64,000 nt of DNA from Alphaproteobacteria bacterium (GTDB lineage Bacteria > Pseudomonadota > Alphaproteobacteria > Rhodobacterales > Rhodobacteraceae), in the NCBI GenBank assembly GCA_030427405.1, contig JAUHXK010000009.1:1-64000 (forward strand). Direction: 5' to 3'. Shown here one piece after another: positions 34,054 to 42,986 of this stretch (its first letter is position 1; the number at the start of each line of letters is the position of its first letter). The notes below the pieces were generated by a model. It was given only the letters and a program-made list of their open reading frames with translations, ran no database searches and was not told where the DNA came from. The translations under genes were made by a program, and so were the position numbers.

Positions 34054-35094
34054 TTACTCCTCAGAAAAACTCAGCGCATCCGCGCCCAGCGGTTGCAGCA
34101 TCTTCGAAACGGCCACGCCCGGAACGTTTTTGTCCGCATATTGCCAGGCGGGATTACGGTCTTTGTCAATGATCTGGGCCCGGATACCTTCCAGAAAATC
34201 ACCATGTTCCATCGCGCGATGGGTGAAGCGGTATTCCATGTCCAGTGCTTTGCGCATGGTCAGGGACGGGCCGCGCAAGCGGTGAAGGATTTCAATCGTG
34301 CAAGCCATAGACAAGGGTGAGTTTCGTCGCATAACTTTTAGTGTTTGCGCAGAAAACTCTGAATTATCGCTATTCAGCCCTGTTAGAATGTCGCCCAGTG
34401 TTTCGCCGCCAAAAAACTGGTCGATCTGTGGTATCAGGCCGGCCAAAGAGCTGTCTGGCGGCGTGTGTGCATGGGTTCCGATAATATCGACGCGGCCCGA
34501 GGCTTCGAGCTGCTGGATCAATCCGGCCCATTCGGCCCGCGAGATGTAGTGGTCGGCGAAACCGGCCAGGATTGCATCCCCGGGGCCCATTCGGTGGCCT
34601 GTGATGCCCAGGTATTCGCCCAGGCGGCCCGGCGCCAGTGCGAGCATCAGCGTGCCACCGACATCGGGAACCAGGCCGATCGCGCATTCGGGCATCGAGA
34701 TTTGCGTGTTTTCGCCGACAATGCGGTGACTGCCATGGCACCCGATGCCGACACCGCCGCCCATGGTAAACCCCTGCAGAAAGCTGATCACCGGTTTGGG
34801 GTATTCGAATATCAGCGCGTTCAGGCGGTATTCATCCCGCCAGAAGGTTCTGCCATAGGCGAAATCCCCGCGGGTTCCGGTGGCATAAAGCTCGGCTATA
34901 TCACCGCCGGCGCAAAAGGCCTTGTCGCCTTCGGCGTCGAGGATGATCAGGTCGACCGTGTCGTCCTCGCGCCAGTTGCACAAGGCCGCGTCGATGGCCA
35001 TGCACATGTCGTAGCTGAGCGCGTTCAGCGCCTGCGGACGCGTCAGCGTGATCCGCCCTGCGCGGCCAGTGGTGCGAATGTCGATGTCGGGCAT
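34054..35094 (-). CDS. 3-Hydroxyisobutyryl-CoA hydrolase (enoyl-CoA hydratase/isomerase fold)
   Basis: A 346-residue crotonase-fold protein of the size of HIBCH enzymes rather than the 260-residue hydratases. The oxyanion-hole region FCAGGDIAELYATG is near residue 60-73, the second one GFTMGGGVGIGCHGSHRI near 103-120, and the catalytic Glu and Asp lie in MPECAIGLVPDVGG. It hydrolyses 3-hydroxyisobutyryl-CoA to the free acid, the substrate of mmsB three bases downstream. The acyl-CoA dehydrogenase gene ends seven bases upstream. The hydratase for the intermediate step is not in this cluster. Confidence 0.92.
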   Translation of the reverse strand: MPDIDIRTTGRAGRITLTRPQALNALSYDMCMAIDAALCNWREDDTVDLIILDAEGDKAFCAGGDIAELYATGTRGDFAYGRTFWRDEYRLNALIFEYPKPVISFLQGFTMGGGVGIGCHGSHRIVGENTQISMPECAIGLVPDVGGTLMLALAPGRLGEYLGITGHRMGPGDAILAGFADHYISRAEWAGLIQQLEASGRVDIIGTHAHTPPDSSLAGLIPQIDQFFGGETLGDILTGLNSDNSEFSAQTLKVMRRNSPLSMACTIEILHRLRGPSLTMRKALDMEYRFTHRAMEHGDFLEGIRAQIIDKDRNPAWQYADKNVPGVAVSKMLQPLGADALSFSEE

Positions 35095-35101
35095 GGGGTC
35101 C

Positions 35102-36244
35102 TCAGCGGTTGGTCAGCATTTGCCGGGCGACGATCACGCGCATGATTTCATTGGTGCCTTCCAGAATCTGGTGCACACGCAGGTCGCGGACAAGCTTTTC
35201 AATACCGTAATCAGCCAGGTATCCATAGCCGCCATGCAGTTGAAGACACTGGTCAACGACCTTTGATCCGGTCTCGGTCACGAACTTTTTAGCCATGGCG
35301 CAGAACTTGGTGGCGTCCGGCGCGCCCTGGTCCAGTTTCCATGCGGCCTGGCGCAGGAAGGTGCGGGCGGCCTGCAGTTCGATTTCCATATCAGCCAGGC
35401 GGAATTGCAGGGCCTGGAACTGGTCGATCGACTTTCCGAAAGCCTTGCGTTCGGACATGTATTGCAGCGTCATTTCCAAACCGGCCTGGGCCGCGCCCAG
35501 CGAGCATGACGCGATGTTGAGCCGCCCGCCATCCAGGCCCATCATCGCATATTTGAACCCGTCGCCCTCGGTGCCGACCAGGTTGCCCGCCGGTATCTTG
35601 CAATCATCGAACTGCACCTGCGCGGTCGGTTGGCTTAGCCAGCCCATCTTCTTTTCCAGCGCGCCAAAGCTGAGCCCGGGTGTTCCGTCTTCGACATAGA
35701 CCGTTGAGATCCCTTTGGGCCCATCCTCTCCGGTGCGCACCATGCAGACATAGGCGTCAGAATAGCCGCCACCCGAGATGAACGCCTTGGTGCCGTTCAG
35801 CGTGAACCCTTCGTTTGTCCGTTCCGCCCGCGTTTTCAGCGCGGCCGCGTCCGAGCCCGAGCCCGGTTCGGTCAGGCAATAGCTGAGCACGGTATCAAGG
35901 CTTAACACGCTTGGCATGATGCGGGATTTCAGCGCGTCATCGGCAAAACTGTCCAGCATCTTGGCGCACATGTTGTGGATCGACAGAAACGCCGCGACCG
36001 AGGGGCAGGCCATGGACAACGCTTCGAACACCAGGGTTGCATCCAGGCGCGTCAGCCCCGAGCCGCCGTTTTCGGCTGAAACGTATAGTCCGCCAAAGCC
36101 CAGTTCGCCGACCTGTGGCCAAAGGGTTTTAGGTATGGTGCCCTCGGTTTCCCATTGCCGGGCGAAGGGGGCGATATGCTCTTGCCCAAAGGCATGGGCC
36201 ATGTCGAATATGGCGGTCTGTTCCTCGGTCAGAGCGAAATCCAT
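35102..36244 (-). CDS. Acyl-CoA dehydrogenase, probably isobutyryl-CoA dehydrogenase
   Basis: A 380-residue flavin enzyme making methacrylyl-CoA from isobutyryl-CoA. It has the DFALTEEQTAIFDMA start, the FAD segment YCLTEPGSGSDAAALKT, the WLSQPTAQVQFDDCKIP region, and near the end LHGGYGYLADYGIEKLVRDLR with the late YG-Y pattern, followed by QILEGTNEIMRVIVARQ. The catalytic glutamate is in QILEGTNEI. Start ATG 36244 has a very strong SD (AGAGGAGG). The specificity call depends on the valine genes that follow in the same operon. Confidence 0.92.
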   Translation of the reverse strand: MDFALTEEQTAIFDMAHAFGQEHIAPFARQWETEGTIPKTLWPQVGELGFGGLYVSAENGGSGLTRLDATLVFEALSMACPSVAAFLSIHNMCAKMLDSFADDALKSRIMPSVLSLDTVLSYCLTEPGSGSDAAALKTRAERTNEGFTLNGTKAFISGGGYSDAYVCMVRTGEDGPKGISTVYVEDGTPGLSFGALEKKMGWLSQPTAQVQFDDCKIPAGNLVGTEGDGFKYAMMGLDGGRLNIASCSLGAAQAGLEMTLQYMSERKAFGKSIDQFQALQFRLADMEIELQAARTFLRQAAWKLDQGAPDATKFCAMAKKFVTETGSKVVDQCLQLHGGYGYLADYGIEKLVRDLRVHQILEGTNEIMRVIVARQMLTNR

Positions 36245-36417
36245 GGCTTGCCTCCTCTGCAAATCAGTGAATTGAACGGTTGTTTATTTCCTAATCCTTA
36301 CAGAAATTTTTCAGGCCCAGCAATCTTTAGACGCGGGCAGGTTCAAAGAATGAAAAAGCGCCATGTTTGCGAGGCGGTGCGCAGGTTGCATTCGCCGGTT
36401 TAATCGGGGAAATGGCG

Positions 36418-37533
36418 TCAAAGATCGGCGTGAAATTCCTCGATCAGGTGTTTGACGACCGCTTTGCCGGGATCCTGACCTGCAGCCGCAGCCTCGGCGT
36501 GAACCCGCCGCTGGCGGGTCGCCGAGGTGCCGGTTTCGGCGATCTGGCGCAACTGAGCAAGTTCGGACAGGGTACCCAGAGCCTCGGCATCTTCGGCCAG
36601 CATCCCCATCAACTCGCCGATCAGTTCGGGCATGGGCTTGATGGATCTGTCGCCAAAGTCGATCAGGCCTTCACCAACGCCATAGCGCTGCGCGCGCCAG
36701 CGGTTTTCGCCGATCAGGGACCGGTCATATTGCCGCCAGCGCAGATTGCGATCTTTCAGGCGGCACAACATGCGGGACAAGGCCTGCACCATCGCGGCCA
36801 GCGCCAGAGTGTGTTCCAGGCGGGGCTGCACATCCATGATACGGGTTTCCAAAGTCGGAAACTGGTGCGATGGGCGCAGGTCCCACCAGATTTTCGACGT
36901 GTCCTCGATCACGCCCAGTTCGACCAGAATGCCGGTTGTCCGTTCATATTCGGCCCAGCTGCCGAATACCGGGGGCAGCCCTGTCCGGGGCAGGTTGTCA
37001 AAGACGGTCAGACGATAGGATGACAGGCCGGTATCTTCGCCGTTCCAAAAGGGCGAGGATGTCGACAGCGCCAGCAGATGCGGCAGGAAATAACTGAGTT
37101 GCGGCATAAGATCAGCCCGCAGGGCCGGATCGGCGATGCCGACATGGACATGCATACCGCAGATAAGCATGCGCCGCGCCACGCCGCCCAGCGCGTGTTG
37201 CAGCGCATCGTACCGTTCCTTGCGGGTGTGGTGCTGGTCCTTCCAATTGGCAAACGGGTGGCAGGACACGGCGATTGGCGCTAGATTGTGTTCGGCTGCC
37301 CGTTTCGCCACGCAGGTTCGCAAACGTTTCAGGTCTTCGCGCGCGCTGGCGATGGTGGTGTGCGGGCGTGTGCCCACCTCGATCTGGCATTGCAGGAACT
37401 CGGGGCTGACCTGGCCTTCGAAATCGGCCTGGCAGGCCTCCATCAGGGCGGCTGGTGCTTCGGCAAGGTGCAACCCGTCGCGATCGACCAACAGGTATTC
37501 CTCTTCGATCCCCAGCGTGAATTCCTGCTGCAT
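36418..37533 (-). CDS. Carboxylate-amine ligase of the glutamate-cysteine ligase 2 (YbdK/GCS2) family
   Basis: A 371-residue ATP-grasp-like ligase of the GCS2 family. The start [14 protein letters not shown] carries the IEEEY glutamates for metal binding; [11 protein letters not shown] is at about 48-58, and [10 protein letters not shown], the conserved His-x-His motif, at about 124-133; [16 protein letters not shown] follows. Members join a carboxylate to an amine, sometimes gamma-glutamyl-cysteine, but activity of most is weak or unknown. ATG 37533 follows GGGAGG. It is a single gene between valine-pathway genes with no visible link. Confidence 0.88.
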   Translation of the reverse strand: MQQEFTLGIEEEYLLVDRDGLHLAEAPAALMEACQADFEGQVSPEFLQCQIEVGTRPHTTIASAREDLKRLRTCVAKRAAEHNLAPIAVSCHPFANWKDQHHTRKERYDALQHALGGVARRMLICGMHVHVGIADPALRADLMPQLSYFLPHLLALSTSSPFWNGEDTGLSSYRLTVFDNLPRTGLPPVFGSWAEYERTTGILVELGVIEDTSKIWWDLRPSHQFPTLETRIMDVQPRLEHTLALAAMVQALSRMLCRLKDRNLRWRQYDRSLIGENRWRAQRYGVGEGLIDFGDRSIKPMPELIGELMGMLAEDAEALGTLSELAQLRQIAETGTSATRQRRVHAEAAAAGQDPGKAVVKHLIEEFHADL

Positions 37534-37674
37534 GTGCGGACCTCCCGTTCCTTGGCCCGATCAGTGAATACGGAAATTGGCTTTTTGCCAAGGGTTTGGG
37601 GCCGGGGTTCTTGCGCAGCCTGCACAACCGGCGGTAAGGAGCGGGGAGAAACCCGCCCTAAAACGGAGAGCGCC

Positions 37675-38520
37675 GTGAAACCCAGGAAATTTCCCCGGAT
37701 CAATGCCGTTTTGGACCGCGTCGGCGTCAAGCTGATCGACAAGAGCACCGAGCGTGAGGAACGTGCCCGGCTTGAAACCTTTGAACGGGCAGGCGGGTTG
37801 ACCCGCCCGGCCTATGCGCTGTCGCCGGGGATGGAGACCTTTGATATTGGCGCGTTGACTGGCGAATACCAAACCCATGCGGCCGAACTGGACGCGTTGA
37901 AAGACCCTGCGCGCAACCAGACCGGCTATCGCACCGATAACGGCTACTACGACAGCCCGGACGCGGACGCGCTGTATCTGATGGTGCGGCGCCACAAGCC
38001 AAAGCGTGTGATCGAGGTCGGTTGCGGGAACTCGACCCGCGTTACCCGGCAGGCGATCATTGACGGTGATCTGACCACGACAATCACCGCAATCGATCCC
38101 TATCCGCGGGCAGATATCGCGCATGTGGTTGATCGGTTCGAGCAAAAACGGCTTGAGGATGTTGATCCGGGGCTGTTTTCCGAACTGGAGGCCGGGGATA
38201 TCCTGTTCATCGATTCCAGCCACGTCGTCCGCATGAGCAACGATGTCGCGCATCTTTTTTGCCGGATCATCCCAGCCCTGAGGCCCGGGGTTGTGATCCA
38301 TGTCCACGATGTATTCCTGCCCTATGAATACCCCAAGCGCTTTTTCTACGATTGTCCGGGGTGGGGCGAGCAATACATGTTGCATGCCATGTTGCAGTCC
38401 GGGGCCTACGAGATGCTCTGGCCGGGTTATTACCTGCAGCAGGCCCGCCCGGATGCAGCCGAGGCGCTGCCGTTTCTGAAAGACGGGCGTGCGCAAAGCA
38501 TCTGGGTGCGCAAAATCTGA
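37675..38520 (+). CDS. Class I SAM-dependent methyltransferase-like protein, GTG start
   Basis: A 281-residue protein with GTG 37675 preceded by GGAG. A 105-residue N-terminal part is followed by a Rossmann-type core: VIEVGCGNSTRV (SAM-binding glycine-rich loop, about 119-130), ITAIDPYPRAD, DILFIDSSHVVRMSND and then VVIHVHDVFLPYEYPKRF. This is the layout of the Methyltransf_24 (cephalosporin hydroxylase/TylF-like) proteins, and the DSSH and HDV motifs suggest metal- or substrate-binding positions. The substrate is unknown. It converges on an L,D-transpeptidase gene. Confidence 0.8.
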   Translation: MKPRKFPRINAVLDRVGVKLIDKSTEREERARLETFERAGGLTRPAYALSPGMETFDIGALTGEYQTHAAELDALKDPARNQTGYRTDNGYYDSPDADALYLMVRRHKPKRVIEVGCGNSTRVTRQAIIDGDLTTTITAIDPYPRADIAHVVDRFEQKRLEDVDPGLFSELEAGDILFIDSSHVVRMSNDVAHLFCRIIPALRPGVVIHVHDVFLPYEYPKRFFYDCPGWGEQYMLHAMLQSGAYEMLWPGYYLQQARPDAAEALPFLKDGRAQSIWVRKI

Positions 38521-38534
38521 ACCCGGCAAAACAA

Positions 38535-38558
38535 AAGGGGCAACCTGCGTTGCCCCTT
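38535..38558. terminator. Bidirectional terminator between methyltransferase and L,D-transpeptidase genes
   Basis: AAGGGGCAA (38535-38543) and TTGCCCCTT (38550-38558) form a perfect 9-bp stem. The minus-strand side is followed by a TTTTGTTTT tract, the plus-strand side by a shorter run, so it should serve the L,D-transpeptidase gene best. Confidence 0.8.
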
Positions 38559-38585
38559 GTCATTCACAGTGCCGATTTGCGCCGG

Positions 38586-39185
38586 TCAGACCAGACGCAC
38601 CTTGGTGCCGACCTTGACCAGCGGGTACAGTTCCTCGACATGCTGGTTGTAGAGCCCGATACAACCCGATGAACTTTGCCGTCCGATCTTGCGGGTGTCA
38701 TGTGTGCCATGCACCAGGTAGGCGGGCCATCCAAGATACATCGCGCGGGTGCCAAGCGGGTTGTTGGGCACGCCGCCTTCGACGCTGATTGGCAACGAGG
38801 GGTCGCGTTCCCGCATCGAAGCGGTCGGTGTCCAGCTTGGGTTTTCGCGCTTGCGCACCACTTCGGTATATCCACGTTTGGTCAGTTCCTCGCTCATGGG
38901 AACCGAGCTGGGATACAGCTTGTAGGTACCATCCGGCCCCCAATAATGCACCGCGCGGCTGGTGATGTCAGCCAAAAGGCAACCCACACCCAAAGCGTCG
39001 AAATGGTCCTGCCAGCTTTGCTGCGAAAAGGACGAGATGTTCCGGCGTACCGGCAATTGAGTGCTGATGGCGTCTTCGTCCTGCGGAAACGCGTCGACAC
39101 TTTGTGCGCGAACAAGGGCCGGTGTGGCGATCAGCGATGCCGCCCCAAACAGGGCAGAGCGACGGGTCATACGAAACTGGGTCAA
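38586..39185 (-). CDS. L,D-transpeptidase (YkuD domain), Tat-type signal, TTG start
   Basis: A 199-residue exported enzyme of the ErfK/YbiS group, which makes 3-3 crosslinks or attaches proteins to peptidoglycan. TTG 39185 is preceded by a perfect GGAGG at five bases; the ATG at 39170 has it 20 bases away, so TTG is better. A twin-arginine signal (MTRRSALFGAASLIATPALV, RR from residues 8-9 counted from TTG) precedes cleavage near VRAQ. The YkuD catalytic motif is HGTHDTRKIGRQSSSGCIGL with the nucleophilic cysteine. Confidence 0.9.
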   Translation of the reverse strand: MTQFRMTRRSALFGAASLIATPALVRAQSVDAFPQDEDAISTQLPVRRNISSFSQQSWQDHFDALGVGCLLADITSRAVHYWGPDGTYKLYPSSVPMSEELTKRGYTEVVRKRENPSWTPTASMRERDPSLPISVEGGVPNNPLGTRAMYLGWPAYLVHGTHDTRKIGRQSSSGCIGLYNQHVEELYPLVKVGTKVRLV

Positions 39186-39319
39186 GGGAGCCTCCGGGGA
39201 TGTGCTGCTCGAACTGGAATTCGAGGGCAAAGTATGGCGCTGATCCAGCTAATTCCAGAGGCGCGCCCTGAATTTATCGTGAGATTTCGGGCAATCCGGC
39301 GCATTGGCATGTTTATGCC

Positions 39320-39347
39320 AAAAAAATCGGCCCGCTTGGGGCCGATT
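39320..39347 (-). terminator. Rho-independent terminator of mmsA
   Basis: Arms AATCGGCCC (39325-39333) and GGGCCGATT (39339-39347); on the minus strand seven or more T follow. It lies 34 bases after the mmsA stop. Confidence 0.9.
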
Positions 39348-39380
39348 CCTGTGTTTTTTGCTGTCTTGCAGACCAGGTGC

Positions 39381-40880
39381 TTAGTCCATGGCCTTGAAGT
39401 TGAACTCGCCACCTTCCTTGATGCCCGACGGCCAGCGGGACGTCACGGTCTTGGTGCGGGTGTAGAACTTGAAGCTGTCCGGGCCGTGCTGGTTCAGGTC
39501 ACCGAACATGGATTTCTTCCAGCCGCCGAAGGTGTGATAGGCCAGCGGAACCGGGATCGGCACGTTGATGCCGACCATGCCGATGTTCACACGGCTGGCA
39601 AAGTCACGCGCGGTGTCACCGTCACGGGTGAAGATCGCGGTTCCGTTGCCGTATTCGTGGTCCATCGCCAGTTTCAGAGCCTCTTCATACGAACCGGCGC
39701 GAACGGTCGACAGCACCGGGCCAAAGATCTCTTGCGTATAGATATCCATGTCAGGCGTGACGTGGTCGAACAGGTGCGGGCCGACAAAGAAGCCGTCTTC
39801 ATAACCCTGAAGGCTGAAGTCGCGGTTGTCGACAACCAGCTTCGCACCTTGCTCAACGCCCGAGTTGATCAGGCCGAGAATGCGTTCCTTGGCGGCGGCG
39901 GTTACAACAGGACCCATGTCGACATCATTGCCGGCGGTGTAGGGGCCAACCTTCAGTTTCTCGATCCGCGGGATCAGTTTTTCGATCAGTGCGTCGGCGG
40001 TTTCTTCGCCAACCGGAACCGCAACCGAGATTGCCATGCAGCGTTCGCCTGCCGCGCCGAAACCGGCACCGATCAGCGCATCTGCGGCCTGGTCCAGGTT
40101 CGCGTCGGGCATGACGATCATGTGGTTCTTTGCGCCACCGAAACACTGTGCGCGTTTGCCGTTGGCTGTGGCACGGCTGTAGATATACTGCGCGATCGGG
40201 GTCGAACCCACAAAGCTGACGCCCTGGATGATCTCGCTGTCGAGGATGGTGTCAACCGCTTCCTTGTCGCCGTTGACGACCTGGAACACACCTGCGGGCA
40301 GGCCTGCTTCGACGAACAGTTCGGCCAGCATCAGCGGAACCGAGGGGTCACGCTCGGACGGTTTCAGGACCACGGCGTTGCCGCAGGCCAGTGCCGGACC
40401 AACGTGCCACAACGGCATCATCGCGGGGAAGTTGAACGGCATGATCGAGCCGACAACACCCAGAGGCTGACGCATGGAATACATGTCGATGCCCGGGCCT
40501 GCGCTGTCGGTGAACTCGCCTTTCAGCATCTGCGGGGCGCCGATGCAGTATTCAACGACTTCCAGGCCGCGCTGCAGGTCGCCCTTGGCATCGGGGATGG
40601 TCTTGCCGTGCTCGCGGCTCAGCGCTTCGGCCAGCTTGTCCATGTCGCGGTTCATCAGCGCAACCATCTTCATCATGACGCGCGCGCGTTTTTGCGGGTT
40701 TGTTGCACCCCAGGCCGGTTGCGCCGCAGCGGCGGCTTCGATTGCGGCGGTGGTTTCGTCGGCGCTGGCCATCGGGCATTTATACTGAACTTCGCCGGTG
40801 GCGGGGTTGAACACGTCGTCGAACCGACCGGATGTTCCGGCCTTGAGCTCTCCGTTGATGTAATGGGTCAGGTCTTGCAT
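39381..40880 (-). CDS. mmsA: CoA-acylating methylmalonate-semialdehyde dehydrogenase
   Basis: A 499-residue aldehyde dehydrogenase making propionyl-CoA from methylmalonate semialdehyde with NAD and CoA. The N-terminal HYINGELKAG is typical; the cofactor region is FNFPAMMPLWHVGPALACGN, then FVGSTPIAQYIYSRA, and the nucleophile is in GAAGERCMAISVAV. The ending RWPSGI matches MmsA/IolA. ATG 40880 follows GGAGG in the leader. It is divergent from a LysR regulator; the shared intergenic region contains a dyad. It completes the valine route of the operon at 33-36 kb. Confidence 0.95.
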   Translation of the reverse strand: MQDLTHYINGELKAGTSGRFDDVFNPATGEVQYKCPMASADETTAAIEAAAAAQPAWGATNPQKRARVMMKMVALMNRDMDKLAEALSREHGKTIPDAKGDLQRGLEVVEYCIGAPQMLKGEFTDSAGPGIDMYSMRQPLGVVGSIMPFNFPAMMPLWHVGPALACGNAVVLKPSERDPSVPLMLAELFVEAGLPAGVFQVVNGDKEAVDTILDSEIIQGVSFVGSTPIAQYIYSRATANGKRAQCFGGAKNHMIVMPDANLDQAADALIGAGFGAAGERCMAISVAVPVGEETADALIEKLIPRIEKLKVGPYTAGNDVDMGPVVTAAAKERILGLINSGVEQGAKLVVDNRDFSLQGYEDGFFVGPHLFDHVTPDMDIYTQEIFGPVLSTVRAGSYEEALKLAMDHEYGNGTAIFTRDGDTARDFASRVNIGMVGINVPIPVPLAYHTFGGWKKSMFGDLNQHGPDSFKFYTRTKTVTSRWPSGIKEGGEFNFKAMD

Positions 40881-40957
40881 TGATGGTTCCTCCGATGAAT
40901 TTGATTGCACAATAGGCTTGCAGAAATCTATCGAACAGAGGCAATGTTTCAAAAGAG

Positions 40958-40975
40958 CTTTGCAAAAATGCAAAG
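40958..40975. promoter_or_regulatory. Inverted repeat in the mmsA/LysR intergenic region
   Basis: CTTTGCA and TGCAAAG flank four A. The dyad fits a T-N11-A LysR box (T40960, A40972) and lies between the divergent starts, so it is probably the regulator's binding site. Confidence 0.6.
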
Positions 40976-41008
40976 ATGGCCTGAGTGATGGAAAAGGGAC
41001 GCCAGTAA

Positions 41009-41911
41009 ATGACGCCGAACTGGGACGATATGCGCATATTCCTGTCCGTCGCGCGCGAGGAAAGCCTTTCTTCTGCCGGACGTATTCTGAAAATCGACCC
41101 GGCAACCGTTGGCCGGCGGATTGCCCGGTTGGAACTGGCCATGGATGCGGCGCTGTTTACCAAGTCTCAACAGGGCTATGTGCTGACGCCAGCCGGAGAG
41201 CGACTGCTTGAACACGGTTTGCAGGCCGAAGAAGCGATGCGCGCCGCGACAGGCGCTTTGGCCGGGGCCAGCAAATCGCTTAGCGGCCAGATTCGGATCG
41301 GCGCGCCCGATGGGTGTGCGAACTACCTGCTGCCGCAGGTCTGCGCGCGGATCGGAGAGGCCAACCCCGATCTGGATATTCAGATCCTGGCCTTGCCGCG
41401 CATCATCAACCTGTCGCGGCGCGAGGCGGACATGGCCGTTACCGTCAGTGCGCCGACGGCGGGGAAGTTGCTGGTGAAAAAGATCAGCGATTACAAGCTG
41501 CATCTTGTGGCAACGCAGGACTATCTGGACCGGCATGACACCATTCGCAATGTCGACGACCTGTCCGGCCATCGGATGATTGGGTACATACCGGACATGA
41601 TCTTCGACCGAGAGCTGGATTACCTCAACGACATCGGGATCGACCGCGTGGCGCTGGCCTCGAACTCGGTTTCGGTTCAGCTGCGCCAGGTCTCGCAGGG
41701 GACCGGTATTTGCGTGGCGCATGATTTTACCTTGCCATTTCATCCCGGGCTTGAACGTTTTCTGGTGGATCAGGTCAGTCTGACCCGCAGTTTCTACCTG
41801 GTGCGTCACCAGGGCGATCAGAGAAATCAGCGCTTGAACCGGTTCGCTGATGTGCTGTCCCGCGGCATCCGCGACGAGATCACCAGGCTGGAAGCCGAAG
41901 GTCTGGCTTGA
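41009..41911 (+). CDS. LysR-family transcriptional regulator, likely of mmsA
   Basis: A 300-residue LysR-type protein. The winged HTH starts WDDMRIFLSVAREESLSSAGRIL (about residues 5-27, in two parts) with RRIARLE, and the LysR substrate-binding domain covers about 90-295, with GQIRIGAPDG at its start. It is divergent from mmsA across 128 bases holding an inverted repeat. The likely effector is a valine-pathway intermediate such as 3-hydroxyisobutyrate or methylmalonate semialdehyde; this is inferred from gene order only. Confidence 0.85.
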   Translation: MTPNWDDMRIFLSVAREESLSSAGRILKIDPATVGRRIARLELAMDAALFTKSQQGYVLTPAGERLLEHGLQAEEAMRAATGALAGASKSLSGQIRIGAPDGCANYLLPQVCARIGEANPDLDIQILALPRIINLSRREADMAVTVSAPTAGKLLVKKISDYKLHLVATQDYLDRHDTIRNVDDLSGHRMIGYIPDMIFDRELDYLNDIGIDRVALASNSVSVQLRQVSQGTGICVAHDFTLPFHPGLERFLVDQVSLTRSFYLVRHQGDQRNQRLNRFADVLSRGIRDEITRLEAEGLA

Positions 41912-41971
41912 CAGCTTTCGCCAATCCGGCAACGCTTTGACTATCGTAAAGTAATTTCGGAGGTTTTACCT

Positions 41972-42409
41972 ATGCTTGTTCAGGCCATTCTGAAATCAAA
42001 GCCAACAGACGGGGTCGTGACGGTCGAGCCGAATACGACCGTGTCCGACGCCGCGAAAATCCTGGCCGAAAAGCGCATAGGGACCGTGGTGGTGTCTCAG
42101 GATGGGGGGCAGACGGCCGCCGGGATTCTGTCCGAACGTGATATCGTCAGAGAATTGGCCGCCAGCGGCAGCGGCTGTCTGCAGGAACCTGTCAGCGCCT
42201 ACATGACCAGGGAACTGGTGACGGCCAGCCGACAGGACACCGTGCAGGATATCATGACCCGCATGACGGATGGACGGTTCCGGCATATGCCGGTGGTCGA
42301 AGACGGTCGTTTGGTCGGCATTGTCACGCTGGGCGATGTGGTCAAGGCACAACTGGCCGAGCTGGCCATGGAGAAGGACGCCCTTGAAGGCATGATCATG
42401 GGGCACTAA
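41972..42409 (+). CDS. CBS-domain pair protein
   Basis: A 145-residue protein consisting of two CBS motifs: GVVTVEPNTTVSDAAKILAEKRIGTVVV (residues about 14-41, in two stretches) and the second from AYMTRELVTASRQDTVQDIM with FRHMPVVEDGRLVGIVTLGDVVK. Stand-alone CBS pairs bind AMP, ATP or SAM and act as energy sensors. SD GGAGG lies nine bases before ATG 41972. It follows the LysR gene on the same strand and precedes coaD; no specific partner is visible. Confidence 0.9.
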   Translation: MLVQAILKSKPTDGVVTVEPNTTVSDAAKILAEKRIGTVVVSQDGGQTAAGILSERDIVRELAASGSGCLQEPVSAYMTRELVTASRQDTVQDIMTRMTDGRFRHMPVVEDGRLVGIVTLGDVVKAQLAELAMEKDALEGMIMGH

Positions 42410-42494
42410 TCCGGGCCAGGCTCGCCGCCGCCACTTGCGCCCGCGGCAAGATTATGTTTGCTTGCGCAGAAATATTGTTGCGCAGGAGGGCGTG

Positions 42495-42986
42495 ATGAGG
42501 GTTGCATTATATCCCGGAACTTTTGACCCGATCACCCTGGGCCATATCGACATCATTCGGCGGGCGGCTGCGCTGGTCGACAAGCTTGTGATCGGGGTTG
42601 CGATCAACCGGGACAAGGGGCCGCTGTTCACGTTGGAGGAACGGGTCGCGATGATCGAGGCCGAATGTGCCCATCTGACCGCGCAGACCGGAACAGAGAT
42701 CATCGCGCATCCGTTCGAAAACCTGTTGATCGACTGCGCCCGCGACGTGGGCGCACAGATCATCGTGCGCGGCCTGCGTGCGGTTGCCGATTTCGAATAT
42801 GAATTTCAGATGGTTGGCATGAACCGCGCGATGGACGATTCGATTGAAACCGTGTTCCTGATGGCAGAGGCCCGCCACCAGGCGATTGCGTCCAAACTGG
42901 TCAAGGAAATTGCCCGGTTGAACGGGGACGTGTCACGGTTTGTCACGCCCCTGGTCAATGATGCGTTGCGTGACCGCTTAGGATAG
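42495..42986 (+). CDS. coaD: Phosphopantetheine adenylyltransferase
   Basis: A 163-residue enzyme of coenzyme A synthesis, making dephospho-CoA from 4'-phosphopantetheine and ATP. The nucleotidyltransferase start YPGTFDPITLGHIDII contains the T/H-x-G-H motif, VRGLRAVADFEYEFQM is the substrate region, and the ISSxxVKE-like segment is SKLVKEIARL. AGGAGG five bases before ATG 42495 fixes the start. Its last nine bases overlap the convergent gap gene. Length is the family norm. Confidence 0.96.
   Translation: MRVALYPGTFDPITLGHIDIIRRAAALVDKLVIGVAINRDKGPLFTLEERVAMIEAECAHLTAQTGTEIIAHPFENLLIDCARDVGAQIIVRGLRAVADFEYEFQMVGMNRAMDDSIETVFLMAEARHQAIASKLVKEIARLNGDVSRFVTPLVNDALRDRLG

Noticed and set aside
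36361..36402. Short plus-strand frame upstream of the acyl-CoA dehydrogenase gene (MKKRHVCEAVRRLHSPV)
   Set aside because: 17 codons, no SD and no resemblance to known leader peptides.
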